Under the pieces are notes generated by a model that worked only from the letters and a program-made list of their open reading frames with translations, had not been told where the DNA came from and searched no databases. Positions 21,324-35,500 of a stretch of DNA of 64,000 nucleotides are shown piece after piece (position 1 is the first letter of the stretch; every line of letters begins with the position of its first letter). This DNA is from Hedera helix. Taxonomy: Eukaryota; Streptophyta; Magnoliopsida; Apiales; Araliaceae. The translations under genes and the position numbers were made by a program. The stretch is taken from contig OX359264.1 of NCBI GenBank assembly GCA_947179155.2, positions 60,723,202 to 60,787,201 on the forward strand. The letters run 5' to 3'.

Positions 21324-24300
21324 ATGTCGTTCGAAGACGATGAAGAGTCCTTCGACCATACACTCCTGGTAGTTCGCGAAGTAACCGTTTTCAAAATCCC
21401 GCCCCGGTCCACCAGCGGCGGTTACAAGTGCGGCGAATGGCTCCAGTCCGATAAGATATGGTCGGGTCGTCTCCGGGTCGTGTCGTGTAAAGATCGGTGC
21501 GAGATCCGATTGGAGGATCCCAACTCCGGCGACCTGTTCGCTGCTTGCTTTTTTAACCCCGGGCAGAGAGAGAATGCGGTCGAGTCTGTTCTCGATTCGT
21601 CTCGGTACTTCGTGTTGAGGATCGAAGACGGGACCGGGAAGCACGCGTTTGTGGGTTTAGGGTTTGCGGAGCGAAATGAAGCGTTCGATTTCAATGTGGC
21701 ATTGTCGGATCACGAGAAGCATGTGAAGAGAGAGGATGGGGAGTCTGGCGAAACGAGCGAGGTCAATTTTATCGATATTCATCCTGCAGTAAATCAGAGA
21801 CTGAAGGTACAATTTTTTTAAAGTAGTTGTGAAAATATGTCAACTGAACTGAATTTTGATATGGAGCTGAAAGTTATTGATACCTTATACTTATGCCATG
21901 TTCGGAGATAGAAATACTTCTATATATATAAATGATTATTGTATACAAGACTTTAAGTATTAACACTGTAACACACGTATACTTGTAAAAAATATACAGA
22001 GAAAAATGAGAAAAGAAAAGTTAAAATAGATTGAGACATGAGCTTTTCCTACTTGTAGTCTGTGTTTGAGCTTAAGAAAATTGTAAATTTAATTAGAATG
22101 CATTTTATGGAAAAGCTATGTACCGTGGTCATTCCCAAGAATCCCAACTGGCCTTTGTATTATATTGAAGACATTAAAATTCGGTTCTTGGAAAATAATA
22201 ACAGTAAATTGGGTTCTTGGAAATCAGTTATAAGTCTATATTGGTAATGTATTTGAATATATAATCAGTGTAAGTTTAGCTTGAAGGGTCAATAACAATG
22301 ATTTAATTGAATTTATAATTACCTCTTATGAATGTAAAGACGTTTTTAGTAATATTTTGATTATTTGGGAGTTTAGTTGGGAACGTTTGATGAGGACACG
22401 AGGTTAAGTTTCACCCCCAATGTATAACCGATCAGGTAGTAATTTCTTTTGATACATAATCATGGACCCAAGGGGACGATTATCTTTCACAATGTTGGTC
22501 CTTGTAGCATTTTTTCCTGAAATATAACTGGTGGGTTTGGATTATTGTCTTTATTCTTTTTTATATTATTAGTTTTGAGTATTATTGTCTTTTTCTCGTT
22601 TCTTTGAGGAATTTACTTTTGATAGGTTGGATTGTAGGAAGGTGAAACCATCCGGATAAATGTAAAAAACAAAGCTTCTAGTGGGACTGGCATGCTTTCA
22701 GCCGCTGGTTTGTCTGGGGGAGTTTCTTCAACTGGAAAGTCTAAAACTCTTGGCCTTGTCCCTCCACCTACTGGTGCCCGAAAAGTTAGGACTCCTCTCC
22801 CACCCTCACCTAATGACCCTGCTGCTGCTCGGATGACATCTGGCAGTCATGTTGTTGCTCTCAAGGGGCCCAAGGAAAATACAAGGCATTCTACTGATCC
22901 TTTCACAGATCTCTCTCAACTCGAGGTATATCATTATTATCTTCTCTGTACCTGCTATTTGACTAGGTGTTTAGTTTTGCATCCCTTAAAAATTAAATTC
23001 AAGTTTCTTCAAGCTTTCTGAACCTCAGCTTTTGGTTCTCTATTTTTATGTTTATTCTGTGTGATTGCTGCTATGGAGGTTGCGGAATTTGATTTGAGAA
23101 ATGTCCTGGCATTGTGTCGTTGTAATGATCCTATTGATCTATTACATATATATAATTGGACTGTCAATCAGATAGAGAGAGATTGATAGAAACAGATCAA
23201 CTGTGAGAGAGAGAGTCATCCTTCCTTCCTTGAATTTTTTTTATTGTCAAAATTCACTAAATTACTTTCTGAATTGCTTATCAGCCTATATCTTGATAAC
23301 CCTCCTCTATCAGGATACCTGCAGTTTTTCATTCACTTGTCCTTTCTTTTTTGACAATTGTTTTTCTTTGTGTTTTTGGGAGAGGTCTTTTTGACAAATT
23401 TAGTAATGACCAAAGAGTTGATTCGAAGATAGGCATATTGTTCTTTGTCATCTCAACCGGTAACAGTGTCAACAATTGAACATAGGCTATTGGAATTCGG
23501 ACCCTCCATAGATTGCTGGCATCCTCCATATGCAGAATGTACTCACAGTGTGCTTAACTGTTTTCTCATTAAGATGAATGATTGACATTGTCCGACTTAG
23601 TCTGAACTAATCTTATTTATGTGAGAAATGCAATATGCTATGTGTTCCAAGGATGATTCAACATATCATCGACCAACAAAAAAATGAAAGAGGAAAAAGA
23701 ATAGAACCATACAGAGTACAGTAGCAATCCATTACTTTAACTATTTAGATCTCTTAGATATCAATATCATAATCCTCAAGAATGACATCATTGACATGTA
23801 ATGTCATTGTGGATAGTATGTGATTATTGACATTACCTATGCTGATGTCACATGCACTCGTCTTGATTTCACACTGAGAGCAAGTATTCCTGATTGATAA
23901 ACTTGAAATATCTTTATCCTGCAATTCTGAGAATTTATATTAGGCGAGTGTCACTTGTATACCTTCTTTGGATGCAAAGTTTTGAATTAAGTACAAGTAG
24001 TCCTAATCGATAAATCGATGAGTATAATGATGATATTGGGTAGGAATTGTACTGTTCTGAGTATATAATATATATCAAGTGTTATTGATTATAAAGTTGA
24101 ATTTTCTTAAGAGTTTGCATTCATATGTAGTCATTGGATGCGGAGAGTGGTATCTTTTAGCAGTTTTAACTCTTTTATACTAAACCGTTGCACGCATGGG
24201 TAGGTGCATGAGATTTTATGCATTTCTACTTGGTGCAAGTACTTTGTGACGTAGCTTGACTGATTATTATAGAGCCTGTATAATGATTACAGCCAATGCT

Positions 24301-24499
24301 AGTTCTTACAAGGATATGTTGATTTTCATTTTTTTCTTTTACCTGGTCTTTTTTAAACGAAACCTTGTACTGAAATATTAGAAATTCATTTCTGTAAGTA
24401 ACGAGATAGTAATTGCCCATTTGTTAACAGAGGAATCTTCCTTCCACAACTGGATCAGGATCAAGTAAAACCACTGCAGCTGAATGGGCGGCGTTTTAG
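21324..24499 (+). CDS. NECAP-like protein (adaptin-ear-binding coat-associated)
   Basis: This is a plant member of the NECAP family, cytosolic proteins that bind the AP-2/AP-1 clathrin adaptors and clathrin-coated vesicles. Exons are 21324-21806, 22638-22925 and 24431-24499; all junctions are GT-AG and in phase 0, giving 279 residues, the usual plant length. Residues 8-165 form the NECAP PHear (DUF1681) domain, with YKCGEWLQSDKIWSGRLRV, GDLFAACFFNPGQ, and HAFVGLGFAERNEAFDFNVAL. A proline/serine-rich linker follows (GLVPPPTGARKVRTPLPPSP). The extreme C-terminus is EWAAF, a WxxF motif of the kind that binds the AP-2 alpha ear. The first exon is GC-rich compared with its surroundings, as is common for 5' exons. 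The ATG is the first in frame and starts the conserved MSFEDDEE. The gene next door in the same direction is the NDR kinase. Confidence 0.95.
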
Positions 24500-25487
24500 T
24501 TGTACAAGTGAGTGCGAAGTATGGTTTAGGTCTTCATTTGCTTGTTGCTGACAGGAAGGTGGAAATGAAAAAGGGGATTGTAGAGTGAATGAAGATTTAT
24601 GGTACCGATTACTACTCCAATTTGAAAAATTGTTGTGTTGATACGCTTGTTTTCATGTACTTTTGAATTCTATAATTATACCTAATACCTACACAGAAAT
24701 ATTTTACTCCATTCCTTTCCTTTGTGATTGTGTTAATATACACATACTGTGCACAGTATATTTCTATAATTTTTGGCCAGGCCGAGTTTTTTATCCTTTA
24801 AACTTTTTTCCTAAATACCATGTTATAGCAAATCTATTTTGGTATTATCCCCAGTGACGGCTTGTTACTTCTTCAATTTTATCTTCGTATGTATTTCTTT
24901 CTTGTAAAACTAATAAAAATGATTTGCTGCAAATTATATGCATATACCCTTAGTTTCCCCCAGCAACACCTCAAACCAGAAGAAAATGAAGATATTGCCT
25001 GCCCACCAACTCTTGATAGGAATTTATATTTCTGCTGAGACTATCAAGAACTGTGTAATGATTGCAATACGAGTAAGGTGGGATGATAATGAAAAAAAGA
25101 AGTAATTTCTGGTCGCCACGTTCTTGATGGTTATGTTACTCCACCAACAAATGCAACCAACCCATGAAAGCAACATTACAATTTCCATGCAGAAAATTTT
25201 AAGTGGCGAATTTTCTTGTTATTAAAAAAAAGAAAAGAAAATGCAAAGCACGTACGTTGCGAGGAGAAAACAAATAATGAAAAAAAATAAAAAAATTCTG
25301 TATTTTAAAAGGTAGAAAAGGGTGGGGAAAAAAGGTGTAAAAAACAACCGCTATTTTCCTTATAAAACTTTTCACCAAAATAAGAAATATTTGGGTATAA
25401 AGTGATATAAATTTAATTAATCTTTCAAATTGAGTAACGACAAATTTAAATAATAATTTACATTTGTTTTTGTTCCACAAATTCAAA
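24500..25487. other. NECAP 3' UTR and intergenic spacer
   Basis: Probable 3' UTR of NECAP from 24500 to around 24900 (AATAAAAATG near 24910 could serve as poly(A) signal). The rest holds no recognised gene. Confidence 0.5.
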
Positions 25488-25779
25488 CAAGAGCATAAAA
25501 AATGAAAGTGTAGGAGGAGAAGAAAGGGCGAGTGAGAGAAAATGATTTGATGTATTGAAATATTTAATTTTAAGTTTCGTACTTCTAACATCTGCCACCT
25601 TGCGAAAATGGCGGAATAACTGTCTCCCTCCTTCAAGAGCATAAACAATGAAAGTGTAGGAGGAGGAGAAAGGGCGATTGAGAGAAAATGATTTGATGTA
25701 TTGAAATATTTAATTTTAAGTTTCGTACTTCTAACATCTGCCACCTTGCGAAAATGGCGGAGTAACTGTCTCCCTCCTT
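25488..25779. repeat. 146-bp tandem duplication, two near-identical copies
   Basis: CAAGAGCATAAA...CTCCCTCCTT at 25488-25633 repeats at 25634-25779 with only a handful of differences, so the duplication is recent. It lies about 800 bp upstream of the NDR kinase ATG, in its probable promoter. The long minus-strand ORF through it (25199-25744) is a by-product of the duplication. Confidence 0.9.
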
Positions 25780-26012
25780 TTTTCTATGCGAACTTATATA
25801 TTACAGTATTAATCTCTCTCTATATATTAATATTAAATACATACTACTATTTTGAATACCCATCGTTATAAATAATTGACCGCGGACCGACCCAACAATT
25901 CGCGGTAATCCGATCTCTTTGCCCCTTTTCTAGATTCAATTGACTCTGCTCACCTTTTGAATTTTCTTTTTTCACCTTAATGCTTTAATTTCAATTTCAT
26001 GTTCATGCATGA

Positions 26013-26052
<40 letters not shown>

Positions 26053-26584
26053 ATGTATGTATGTATGTTTTAAAACTGTGTGGATCTCATTTACATACAA
26101 ATTGGTGTGAAAGATTCAAACTTTGATATTTTGATTAGTTATTACTAGAATTCCGGAGCTTTTGGAATCTTTATGTGAAGTTGGACATGGAAGCTTCTTT
26201 GATCTTTCTGAATTTAGAAGGCATTGTTTCTTTCTTTTTCTATCTGAACGTGAAATTCTTAATCTTGATATTGAGTTAATATTTTTCGTTTCTTCTCGGA
26301 TCCAGAAAATAATTTAAAAAAAAATGGGTTTGGCTCTATTTTTCCAATTAATAATGAAATCTAAATTGCTGTTAAAGTAGTATGGGTCATATTTAGTTGA
26401 ATTTTATGCATGCGTGTTTATTGAGAAGCATCACATGGAATGGGATGCGACTTATTCTTACCTGTCATTGCAGAATGGATTTGTTAGCCCTTTTTGATTT
26501 GGGTGGGGAAAATGCTATTTGTTGGATTTCCGGGAAATGATTGTTATCTGTTGAAGTACTACTCCTTGAACTGGGGGAAAACAA
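25780..26584 (+). promoter_or_regulatory. NDR kinase proximal promoter and leader, with probable 5' UTR intron
   Basis: Contains an (AT)n then (ATGT)n microsatellite at 26021-26067. A TTGCAG at 26468-26473 in a pyrimidine-rich context looks like the acceptor of a leader intron, with the start ATG 111 bp later. The exact donor and transcription start were not determined. Confidence 0.4.
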
Positions 26585-29500
26585 ATGGATTCAGCAAGGA
26601 GTTGGCTTCAGAAGTTTCAGCCACGAGAACGGGTAAGGTCTTCAACTAAGAAGAAGGAATCCATGGCTTCTGGCGAAGATGAGCCCAGTGACTCAAAGCC
26701 ACTAACGGCTGAAGAAACCTCGAATATCACAAAGCAGAAGGTTGCGGCAGCAAAGCAGTATATTGAGAATCATTATAAGGAGCAGATGAAGAACTTACAG
26801 GAGAGGAAGGAACGGTATGTCCTTGCTTCCCTGTTTCAAGTCTTCTTTTATCATACACAAAATTCCTATATGGGGGATGTTTCATTTACCCAAAGCATTA
26901 AATAAATGGCAACATATTATGAGAAATGTTGGACATGTCAGTCCATTCTTATGTATGTTCTACCGATTTCATTAAATTAGAAACATTCTCAACAACTCAT
27001 TTTATCCTCGAGGCTCATAAGACCCTTGAGGCACTATGCTATTTTATCCATCTTGCTCTAATCATGTGGCATATATATTCGTCAGCATCTCCTTCTCTAT
27101 GCAATATTAATCCCAAGTATTTAATATTGCTACATTAGAAATGCATATACCTTTACAAAAAGAAAAACATTATAGGCATATTTTTACAAAATTTTAGGTA
27201 TGTTAATATTGTCTTCAGTGTTTTAAAAATCTCCACCTAGGAGACGGCCCTTTACCCCTTGATTCAGCTAGACGCCTAGGCCCTCGCTTAGGCAGAATTA
27301 AACCTCTACTTTGAAACTCTATAATATTTAAATGAATTTTAAGTCTTAATAGATTTTTTTTGATAATGTTTCATGTAAAGATTTTAAAAAATTATATATA
27401 CTATATGTTTTGTATAGTATAATAAGTATATACAATAGAAATATAAATAAATGAGGTCACTTAAGAAAACGCCTAGTCCGCCTAGGAAAATGCCTAAACA
27501 CCACCTAAGCAGCTTAGGCGCTAAGCGCCCCCTCCGCCGCCTAAGTCCGCCTAATGATTTTTAGAACACTAATTGTCTTTTTATGTAATGAAGTTGATTC
27601 ATCTGTTCAATTTGGAGATAATTTTACTCTTTAACCACTTACTGTTTAACACAGTTTTTGTTAGAGATTGCTAGATAATATTAGACTGAATTAAAAAAAA
27701 TTACTTATGCAGTTGTACTAGTTCATTATTTCAGCAGAGTGTATGGAAAATGTGTATTAGAGAGATCTAGTTCAGCCTTACTAGGTCAGTCCTTTTTTTT
27801 ATTTAGTAAAGTTACTTGGCCATTAGATTTCGTTCTGGAATAATTTTAGAGTTGCAGTTGTAAACCTTCCCGGGTATAAATCATGTGATTCTACCTTCCG
27901 TGTTTTCTTCAAATAGGCGGAATTTATTGGAGAAGAAGCTGGCTGATGCTGAAGTCTCGGAGGAAGACCAAAACAACCTATTAAAGTTCTTAGAGAAGAA
28001 GGAAACTGAATACATGCGACTTCAAAGGCACAAAATGGGTGCTGATGATTTTGAACTACTGACAATGATTGGGAAGGGTGCTTTTGGAGAGGTAAACATA
28101 ATCTATGATAGCAAATGTGCACAAGTGAACATATTTTCATTTTTCCTATAAATAGTTTTTATCATTGCTATTTTAGCAGTTGATTTATATTAGTGCTAAT
28201 TTAAATTCTTGTTTATCATTTGTTTTTCCTTGCTGCTTAATGTTGCTAGTTGTTTCATCTTCATCAAGTTCATGTATCATTAGTTTACAACTGTTTGGTC
28301 TCCGTAGCAAATAGAAATCCTTTTTGTTTAATCTTAGGTATCAACATAATTACACTTACCAAAAATAAGAAGAAAAATGAAATGAAAAGAAAAGGTATAA
28401 ATAGAATTATCTTGTAGATGATCGGTGCCTGTTTCAGGTATATACCTAGAAGAGAAGAGGTATATACAATTCTGATGTAACTAGTGTAATATATTTAAAA
28501 ATTTAAACATTTCGTATCTAATAGATTCAAATTTATATCAAATTTGATGTCTCCTTTAGATTACTATTGTGCAATCAAAATATATTGCAGTAAATGTTTA
28601 ATGCACTTTATTCCCCACCTATTGGTTAACGAGGAATTTGAAGTATTAGTAACAAATGGAATCTAAATCTATATATTTATGGGTAGTGATTCATAGCAAA
28701 TGGTTGTTATGGACACTATTCCATAAAATCTATCTCCAACCGTTCAATGCGAGATCCAGCGCTCAAAAAACAAAAATACCCCTACTTTAATAGCGGCTGG
28801 ACAATTTTTTTGACCTATTACTACTCTTGGTAGAGGCATGGAGGAATATCCTAAATACCATCACTTTAGTTAGATTCATAAATAGTTATTAATGGAGTTG
28901 AAGTTACTAAATTATGAGGACTCAATATATATATATCTCTCTGTGTGTGTGTGTGGGGGGGGGGGGGGGGGTGCGTACTTATGCATACATATATATGTGA
29001 ATATTGTGTCAAGATTACTTTTGCCTCCCCAATATAGAAAATTGTAGTAAGGGAACGAGAGAGAGAGAGAGAATTTTGGGGGGGGGGGGGGGGGGGGCTG
29101 TTAAGCAAAATGGTAGAGAGAGAGACATCCTTAATAAGCACAAATAATCTCAAATGTTAATATCTTAGAATGACATTATTTAATAATCACTTAATGATTC
29201 ATATTAAATATATTATTTAGTTAAATCTATTTGTCACCAAAGACAGATGTTATTGTAAAGACCCTAGAAATAACTTGAGAGTGTATTGGTTATTTATGTC
29301 ACAGGTTAGAGTTTGTAGGGAAAAGGTAACAGGTCATGTGTACGCGATGAAAAAGCTCAAGAAATCGGAAATGCTTCGTAGAGGCCAGGTGCGTGATTAC
29401 ACGGTCTTCAGATGATACTATTGTGGCTCTTTGTTCATTTTATTTGCTGGGAATTAGCTTTTACGTCTTGTAGGTTGAGCACGTGAAAGCTGAAAGGAAT

Positions 29501-32500
29501 CTGCTTGCTGAGGTGGACAGCAATTGCATTGTCAAACTCTATTGTTCTTTCCAAGATGATGAGTTTCTATACCTTATCATGGAATATTTGCCTGGTGGAG
29601 ATATGATGACTCTACTCATGAGAAAGGATACATTGACTGAAGATGAGGCCAGATTTTATGTTGGTGAAACAGTATTGGCTATTGAATCTATCCACAAACA
29701 TAATTATATTCATAGGTTTGTGACTGTTTCTGATGCATCACCTTAATTCGGTATAGTTTGTGAAGTGCAATTATTGGACTAATTTAGAATTGACTTTTGA
29801 TGTTACTTTTTTACAGAGATATTAAGCCTGACAACTTGCTACTCGATAAATATGGTCATTTGAGACTATCAGATTTTGGACTTTGTAAACCTTTAGACTG
29901 CAGTACTCTAGAAGAGAAGGACTTAGCGCCAGGAGAAAGTGTAAATGGGACTTCAGGAAGTGATGAACGCCCTGCAGTTCCAAGAAGAACACAACAGGAA
30001 CAACTACAACATTGGCAAAAAAATAGACGGATGCTTGTAAGTTTTCTAAGCTTTCTATAATTTGTGACTACATTTTCTGTGCTTTTATTAATACGTGATG
30101 GCTAATCTGTTACGAATACTAGCCGAGATACGTCTTCCCATGGGTGTTAATCTAAACAATATCCACAAAAAATGCGTTATGTTGTGGATTTAATAAAAGT
30201 TTGTGCATTATTTTTCATGGAAAATCAACCCTTTCTCTAAAGTATGTTCTCAATGTTTCTGGCATATGGATCTCAATACTTGGAAAATTTTCTTTGAACT
30301 TGTCATTTTGGACATTGCAGGCTTATTCAACTGTTGGTACACCGGATTATATTGCTCCAGAAGTTCTCCTGAAGAAAGGTTATTCATTGGAATGTGACTG
30401 GTTAGTTTTTCATAATGGTCATTTGTGGAGCCAAAGTCTGTTGAGGAAATATATTTGCATTATTTTTCACATAGAATCCGAAAGAAGTTAACCTTTCTGT
30501 TCTTCCCATAGTTGCTTAATGTATTTATATTCGCAGGTTTTTTTTTGTTTGGTATTAGTGTCATTAATGTTACTTGTGACAAAAGTAGACTAGTTATTTT
30601 ATTTTTTTAATTTTAAATTTTTTACCCAAAATAAGATGGATCTAGTATAGAGTCTATACTTCTCAGATTGACATGCAACTGCCAGGACTAATTTATTGCG
30701 TTAATGCTCTGCAGGTGGTCACTTGGTGCTATTATGTTTGAAATGCTCGTGGGTTATCCACCTTTTTATTCTGATGATCCTATGTCAACTTGTAGGAAGG
30801 TAATTTTATAGTTCTTCATATTTAAAGTAATGCCAGCAAATTTATCAAGGGTGTCTAAAATATATTTATCATTTTCCTTGAGTGGCCATCCTTGACAGTC
30901 TGGGATTGTGAACTCAGTTTTTCAAAATGTATGCATCTAATAGACATTCAAGATAATAGGATGGTCCTGCTTCCCTTTATGTTTTTCTAGTCTTTATTAT
31001 TGTTTTTAGTCGTCCCACTATGATTATAGCTAGTCCCAGTTTCTTGTGCCACGTTACTCCAGTGAACTTCTGAATGGAATGGCTTGTTTCATATTTGTTT
31101 GGTTCATTATCGGATCATAAACACTTCTTGTAGTGAGTTATTGGTGATGTTAGTTTAGTATCATCAACTTGCAGTTTTGCTTCAGATACAAGTATACAAC
31201 CCACATAGGCTACAAATGAACAACACTCATTTTTGAAGAGCCTGAAGAGGCCTTTTGGGTCAAGACTGAATCTTTAAATATCAGCTGATTGGCTTCATAA
31301 AATGTATCTTAAATATTGGGGAAACAGTTTTCTTGTAGTCATTTATCATGAAGCTCCTTTTCTGTATATTTACACGTCTGCCTATGGCTATACTCATAAC
31401 TCATAAGAGGTGGATGATGCATTACAAGGGGTGAAGAGGGACTAAAGAGGGTGAAAAAAGGGAGAAGAAGAGGAACAGGAATCATAGACAAAGGGCACAA
31501 TGGCATAAAGCCTCAATTCTCAAATCAATGTCAAGTCTAATTCAACAATGGGGATTTAGACACTTTATATAGGAAATAGAAAACCCTAATTCTTATATGA
31601 TTTGAAAACTTATTTGAACATGAAAATAAACTTCAGTATAATAGACTCCTAATTACTACATTCCATAATTTAAATAGTGAAAGATCTATTGTTAATGCTT
31701 GCCTATAATACATAGAATCCACTACAGTTTCATAATTTATTTAAAAGCAATAACATAAAATAATTACTAACAAGCCTTTGCAATTTCTGTTAGTCTTCTT
31801 TTTCTGTTCTGCATCAGCAGAAATCTCAACAGTAAACTAATTATAAAGGCAGTGGAAAATTTTCTAGGATGGGCTTTGTCAAGCATAAATCTGTTTTGGC
31901 TTGTGGGCTTTGGGGATCGTAGTGCTTATTAGAAATATGTAGATCACAAGTAGGTTGATATGATTGAGTCAAGTCAAAGGCTGCTGTTTTGGTGGAACTC
32001 CGTTGTTAATATAGCGAGATCTGTTTATTTCCCTTGTCTCCCCCCCCCCCCCCCCCCACTCCTCCCTCCTTTTCTAACAATTAATTTCTAATAATGGTCC
32101 TGCTGATTTTGTGGTGTTATTTTAAATCCTCTTATCTTTTCTTTTGCATCCTAGTACCGTTTCTGTTGTCACTGCTTGATTAAAGGTTTTCAAGGAAGTA
32201 TATTTGTTTTGCCATTTTCACAAACCTTCAATCTCTTTAACCAGACAAACCCAAATTATTTATCTTCTGAAGGATGTTATATTTTTTCCACACGTGCAGA
32301 TAGTAAACTGGAGAACACACCTGAAGTTTCCCGAAGAAGTGCAACTGTCTTCAGAAGCAAAAGACCTTATCAGTAAACTACTTTGTAATGTAAATCAGAG
32401 GCTAGGTTCAAAAGGTGCACATGAAATAAAGGTGTTGTATGGTGTGTCCTGTTCTAAGTTCTTCAATTTGTTCTGAACGTGAGTCAGAAATAGAGCAAGT

Positions 32501-35500
32501 TGCCTGCGTGTTTTATTTATTTATTTAGTTATTATTTCAGGCTCATCCTTGGTTTGAAGGCGTTGATTGGAACAGATTATATCAAATGGAGGCTGCTTTC
32601 ATTCCTGAAGTCAATGACGAATTGGACACTCAGAACTTCGAAAAATTTGATGAGGTAACAGTGTTGCTTCCTTTTATTTTTATTTTATAATTTTATAAAT
32701 AAACAAAAAAGACATTTTGGTCAAGTTCTGGAGAGACATGGATTGTGTATTTTCTGCTGTTGACCTTGTTTCTGTTTTCTTCCCATTTTGCTGCGTAGTC
32801 TGAAAACCAAGTTAAGACTTCGTCAAAATCTGGTCCATGGAGAAAGGTATGCTAACTGGTGCAACTACGACACAATTGTTATTATTTTTAAGCATTCCAA
32901 GTCTCGAGCGATGCTTTAATATTCACTGATTTATTTCTGCACTTGTAGTAGTTTTTCTGTTGCATGAAAATTTATTGTTGTCTCTAAAATTAGTCATTCC
33001 CAGTTTTCTACACATTGCTACTTACCAATTCGGATGGGTGGGAACTCTTTGGTTGTAGAAAATGACGAGGGACTTATTACTGGGATACTAAAATAGACCT
33101 CTCTGCTACTTCCTGAATAGGCAAAAGAAGGGCAATTTAGGTTTATAGAAAATAAAATTGCCACTGGCTTCTAAAATGGCTTTGCAAATATTCAATCCAT
33201 TTGCAGTTACCAGACCACTCTTTCTCCATGTATACTAAGGAAGTTCCCAGATATTTATTAAACATTCAGATTACAAGATCTTAAAGAGTGAAAGCTACTA
33301 ATATTCAGAGGGAAAAAAAGTGAGTTATTTGCTGTAGCATACAAGGGTTTAAACAATGATTTTTCACATAGTAAATTGTGCTTTTTTAGTGGCATGCTTG
33401 TAGTTCTCAGAGTATAATGAGCCTTTGTCCATGCTACACTGGGCACGACATGATTCCTATGTTATGTTCCTCTCTGAGCGTATTTATTCCTATTTTGGAC
33501 TGAGGAGCTATCATGCACCTGCATGTCTCTGGGGGAGTGATGGCCATATGAATCTGCTAGAATATTTCTGGGAACTTCTTTCAATGAATGAAACTTCTAT
33601 GCTGATAATGCCTGCTGTTGCTATATGAATTGACATATATATTATTTATTTTTCCTTCCATTCTGGCATCCCCAAACGAGCATATTGAGTATGTTAAGGA
33701 TTGTAATTTTCTTTTTCTCCTTTCATCATCTGTTATATCATTTGGTTCTTTCTGATTTCTTCTTTTGTTTCTACAGATGCTTTCATCCAAGGATGTTAAC
33801 TTTGTTGGTTACACGTATAAGAATTTTGAAATTGTCAATGATTATCAAGTTCCTGGAATGGGTATCCCTCCTCTCTCTCTCCCTCTGTGTGTGTTCGTAT
33901 GCAATTCTCTTTCTATATATCTCTCCTGTTCACAGACTGACGTGTGTGTGTGTTTGTGTAAGCTTCAAATACACACTTTGCACAGATGAAGCTTTTGAGC
34001 GTGTCCATACTTTATAGGTCCTTTGTGCATTCATGTTTCATAATGGAGACGCTATATGTGCACTAGACCCTGTATGCATACCATTATAAGGACTAGTCAT
34101 CCGACACACACTACATGTGTGCACAAAAAAAAAAAAAAAAAATTAAAATAAATGTTTAAAGATAAGAGGTTATGAGAGAGTGGGGGAGTACAAAAAGGGA
34201 TAAGAGAGTGAAGTAAAAGGGGGGAAAACAGTGATGTTTTGGCATAAAAATAAGGAGTTATATAAGTTGAGATAAATTTTTATAAGGATAACCGACATTT
34301 ATAATTTGTTTTTTTATACTTATTACACAGCTTAACCAAATTCAACTCTACCCTTCCTCTATAATATAGATTCTGTATGTGCATGCAATGTTACAGAAAT
34401 GAGGACTCTGTATCTAAATTTGATTATACATTATGCTTCGCTAGATAGAAAAATGATATACGTGTCGACAAATCTCATGACGAAATTGGATTGCGATTAA
34501 CGTGAAACTCTAAGAGATAAGATAGAACAATAGTGTTTGGATCCCTCCTTAATTCCTACCTATCCCATCCCATGTGGATACGTCGATATGTTTTATCGAC
34601 ATAAATTTGTCGTCATGTATAGCAGGACTCACTCAGCTTGATATAAGTGGGTGCATACGCGTCTTCTTAATATGTATATATTCTGAATATATACATATTC
34701 ACAAAATAATGTATATGTATTTTGGCATGCCTCAAAGTCTGTGCCTCAAAACAATTATAAAAAAGAGATTAAAAAAACAACCATAAAAGAGTATCACTTA
34801 AACTGGGTCTGAGAGAGTAATATTCTTAACTCATGTAGTTTGAAGTAATTAAACTTTGTTCCCGTTTATGTGGTTGATGTAATTTCACTTGAACGAGTCA
34901 TAACTTAAGTTGAGAATGTGGTTTCGCTTTTCTTTTTCTCTAGCTTTTATAGAACCAATCAAATGGCTTAAAGGTGCAGAAATGCCTGTTAAAACATTGT
35001 TTGCACATTTCTTAATCCATCTTATATGCTTTCAAGTTGTTCTTATTGTTGACTACCTTCAAAGTTTGATATTTGCGTCGCCCCGTGACTGATTATGTTT
35101 ATGCTTTTTCGCAGCTGAATTAAAGAAGAAAAACACCAAACCGAAAAGAGCAACAATCAAGTCACTCTTTGGTAGGCTTTTGCATTTTTTCCTTATAATA
35201 ATATCATGAAAATATTAAAGGTTTGTCTGTTGTCACTCTTGGATGTAGTATCCATTTTCAAATGACATAATCGTCCTGATTCTGATAATTAGATGTGAAC
35301 ATGGGACCAATGAATTAAAGCATTGGAGGAACTTGAGTACTACGTTGAATCTCTTTGTAGGGAGTTTGCATCTTATCCAAGGCTGTGAAACTCACTTAAA
35401 GCTGGTTTCACTAGATTTCGTTAGCATTTGGGTCATTTTTCCTGTAATGATATAACCTCTGGAGAATGATCCATAGCGAACATAAGATGCCATCTAACTT

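Noticed and set aside
25199..25744. 181-codon minus-strand ORF as a gene
   Set aside because: It runs through the 146-bp duplication and repeats itself; the composition is Phe/Leu-rich from AT-rich DNA.
32176..32476. ORFs around NDR exon 8 as separate genes
   Set aside because: They are read-throughs of exon 8 into its flanking introns.
33685..34017. 110-codon ORF in kinase intron 11 region
   Set aside because: It overlaps real exon 11 in another frame and ends in CT/GT microsatellite sequence.
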